A stretch of 8,975 bases of DNA from Verrucomicrobiota bacterium (GTDB lineage Bacteria; Verrucomicrobiota; Verrucomicrobiia; Limisphaerales; JAGWYX01), in assembly GCA_018969165.1 (NCBI GenBank), contig JAGWYX010000104.1, forward strand, positions 1-8,975, in the 5' to 3' direction. The notes beneath the pieces are model-generated. The model worked only from the letters and a program-made list of their open reading frames with translations. It did not search any database and was not told where the DNA came from. Shown in pieces: positions 8,475 through 8,975 of the stretch (position 1 is its first letter; every line of letters begins with the position of its first letter). The translations under genes were made by a program, and so were the position numbers.

Positions 8475-8864
8475 ATGACAACCAGTCAACCCGATCGACC
8501 GGCACCCGACTTTAACTTGCAACGGCGGACGAAGCGGTTCGCATTACAAATCGTCGAGTTTTGCGAGTCCTTGCCCCACGATGAAGCCTGCGGTGTGCTG
8601 AGACGGCAGTTGCTCCGCTGCGGAACTTCCGTGGGTGCGAACTATCGCGCGGCCTGTCGTGCCAAGTCCAAAGCTGATTTCATCAGCAAGATGGGGAACG
8701 TCGAGGAGGAAGCCGATGAATCGGGCTACTGGCTCGAGTTATTGGTCGACGCCGGCAAGGTATCGCCACGGCAAGCCAGCTCGCTGCTCGAGGAGGCCAA
8801 CGAACTGGTGGCGATCGCGGTTGCCTCCATCAACACCGCGCGAAGGAACGGACCGGAGCGATGA
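8475..8864 (+). CDS. Four-helix-bundle protein, 23S rRNA intervening-sequence/Avd-like family
   Basis: A 129-aa protein of the family first found encoded in intervening sequences of 23S rRNA genes and related to Avd, the accessory protein of diversity-generating retroelements. The family core is clear: RRQLLRCGTSVGANYRAACR (43-62), then KSKADFISKM (64-73) and EADESGYWLELL (79-90), followed by two further amphipathic helices to the end. Family members form basic multimeric bundles that bind nucleic acid; here no reverse transcriptase, variable protein or rRNA gene is nearby, so the host role is unknown. The ATG at 8475 is the first codon outside the heptamer array; earlier in-frame ATGs at 8424, 8445 and 8466 would add only MRNAECG repeats and are rejected. 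The residues before LQRR are Pro/Ser-rich and likely disordered. The gene lies between oppositely oriented arrays of one heptamer, suggesting that gene and repeats travel or are maintained together. It is not part of the MoxR operon's function by any visible sign. Confidence 0.92.
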   Translation: MTTSQPDRPAPDFNLQRRTKRFALQIVEFCESLPHDEACGVLRRQLLRCGTSVGANYRAACRAKSKADFISKMGNVEEEADESGYWLELLVDAGKVSPRQASSLLEEANELVAIAVASINTARRNGPER

Positions 8865-8880
8865 CCCAGACCCTCTCCAT

Positions 8881-8975
8881 GCCGCCTAATTCCGCATTCC
8901 GCATTCCGCATGTTGCATTGCCGCCTAATTCCGCATTCCGCATTCCGCATGTTGCATTGCCGCCTAATTCCGCAT
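8881..8975 (+). repeat. 39-bp tandem repeat built from TTCCGCA heptamers, cut by window edge
   Basis: Two full identical copies (8881-8919, 8920-8958) and the first 17 bases of a third (8959-8975) are present. Each copy consists of GCCGCCTAA, three TTCCGCA heptamers (first set at 8890, 8897, 8904), a variant TGTTGCA, and TT. TTCCGCA is the reverse complement of TGCGGAA, a phase of the left array unit, so the two arrays face each other across the four-helix-bundle gene. The period of 39 is a multiple of three, so the ATG frame from 8861 stays open as a repeated 13-residue peptide (PPNSAFRIPHVAL); I do not regard it as a gene. The array continues beyond the window, so copy number and outer border are unknown. 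Confidence 0.93.

Larger units (their letters stand above)
8424..8975 (+). mobile_element. Proposed repeat-bounded four-helix-bundle cassette (right end not in window)
   Basis: This is the composite of the left heptamer array, the four-helix-bundle gene and the inverted right array. It sits 3 bases after the DUF58 stop, where a MoxR–DUF58 operon would normally go on into another gene. The inverted symmetry, the lack of operon-related function and a related repeat block in the helicase gene suggest an inserted unit. There is no transposase, recombinase or visible target-site duplication, and the right border is missing, so mobility is a hypothesis. Confidence 0.35.

Noticed and set aside
8475..8864. 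Diversity-generating retroelement accessory gene (avd)
   Set aside because: No reverse transcriptase, template repeat or variable-repeat gene is visible in the window; only the fold family is shared. Sequence to the right would be needed.
8726..8950. Minus-strand frame beginning in the 39-bp repeats
   Set aside because: Its start is repeat-derived and the remainder is antisense to the four-helix-bundle gene.
8881..8975. CRISPR array
   Set aside because: The 39-bp units are joined directly with no unique spacers, and heptamers repeat within each unit; no cas genes are near.

Overview
This is a GC-rich bacterial window of about 9 kb in which every gene lies on the + strand and almost no space is left uncoded; no non-coding gap exceeds 135 bases. 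The gene content fits a Verrucomicrobiota-like bacterium: a recF/UvrD-family pair, a MoxR–DUF58 module with a large coiled-coil membrane protein, weak or absent Shine-Dalgarno sites, and 7-base AT-containing repeats scattered in GC-rich DNA. That placement is an inference from gene style and repeats, not from a marker gene. I see no rRNA, tRNA, CRISPR array or transposase.

Region 1 (1–3952) is a DNA-maintenance block. It holds the 3' part of an HD-domain phosphohydrolase, a complete UvrD/PcrA/Rep-type superfamily 1 helicase, and a complete recF starting 15 bases after the helicase stop. The helicase carries a roughly 50-codon in-frame insertion whose second half is an AT-rich block of eight degenerate 7-base units.

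Region 2 (4027–8420) is a MoxR–DUF58 operon. It encodes a coiled-coil protein with three probable N-terminal membrane segments, a Gly-rich/conserved-tail protein that starts directly after the coiled-coil gene's TGA in the same frame (probably one gene split by a stop, or two coupled genes), a MoxR AAA+ ATPase, and a DUF58 protein with a vWA-like MIDAS motif. Between moxR and DUF58 sits a decayed type II toxin–antitoxin unit: an intact small antitoxin-like gene followed by a MazF/PemK toxin that has lost its middle and is frameshifted. MoxR ATPases typically remodel or activate vWA-containing partners, so the MoxR, DUF58 and membrane coiled-coil proteins probably act together at the cell envelope.

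Region 3 (8424–8975, running off the right edge) is the most unusual part. A four-helix-bundle gene of the 23S-rRNA intervening-sequence/Avd-like family is bracketed by arrays of the same heptamer in opposite orientation: seven perfect ATGCGGA copies on the left, and a 39-bp tandem repeat built from TTCCGCA units on the right. A degenerate version of the same core (AATCCGCAATCC) occurs in the helicase insertion. I propose a small repeat-bounded cassette, perhaps mobile, with a gene-less relative inserted in the helicase gene. Mobility is inference; the repeats themselves are directly visible.
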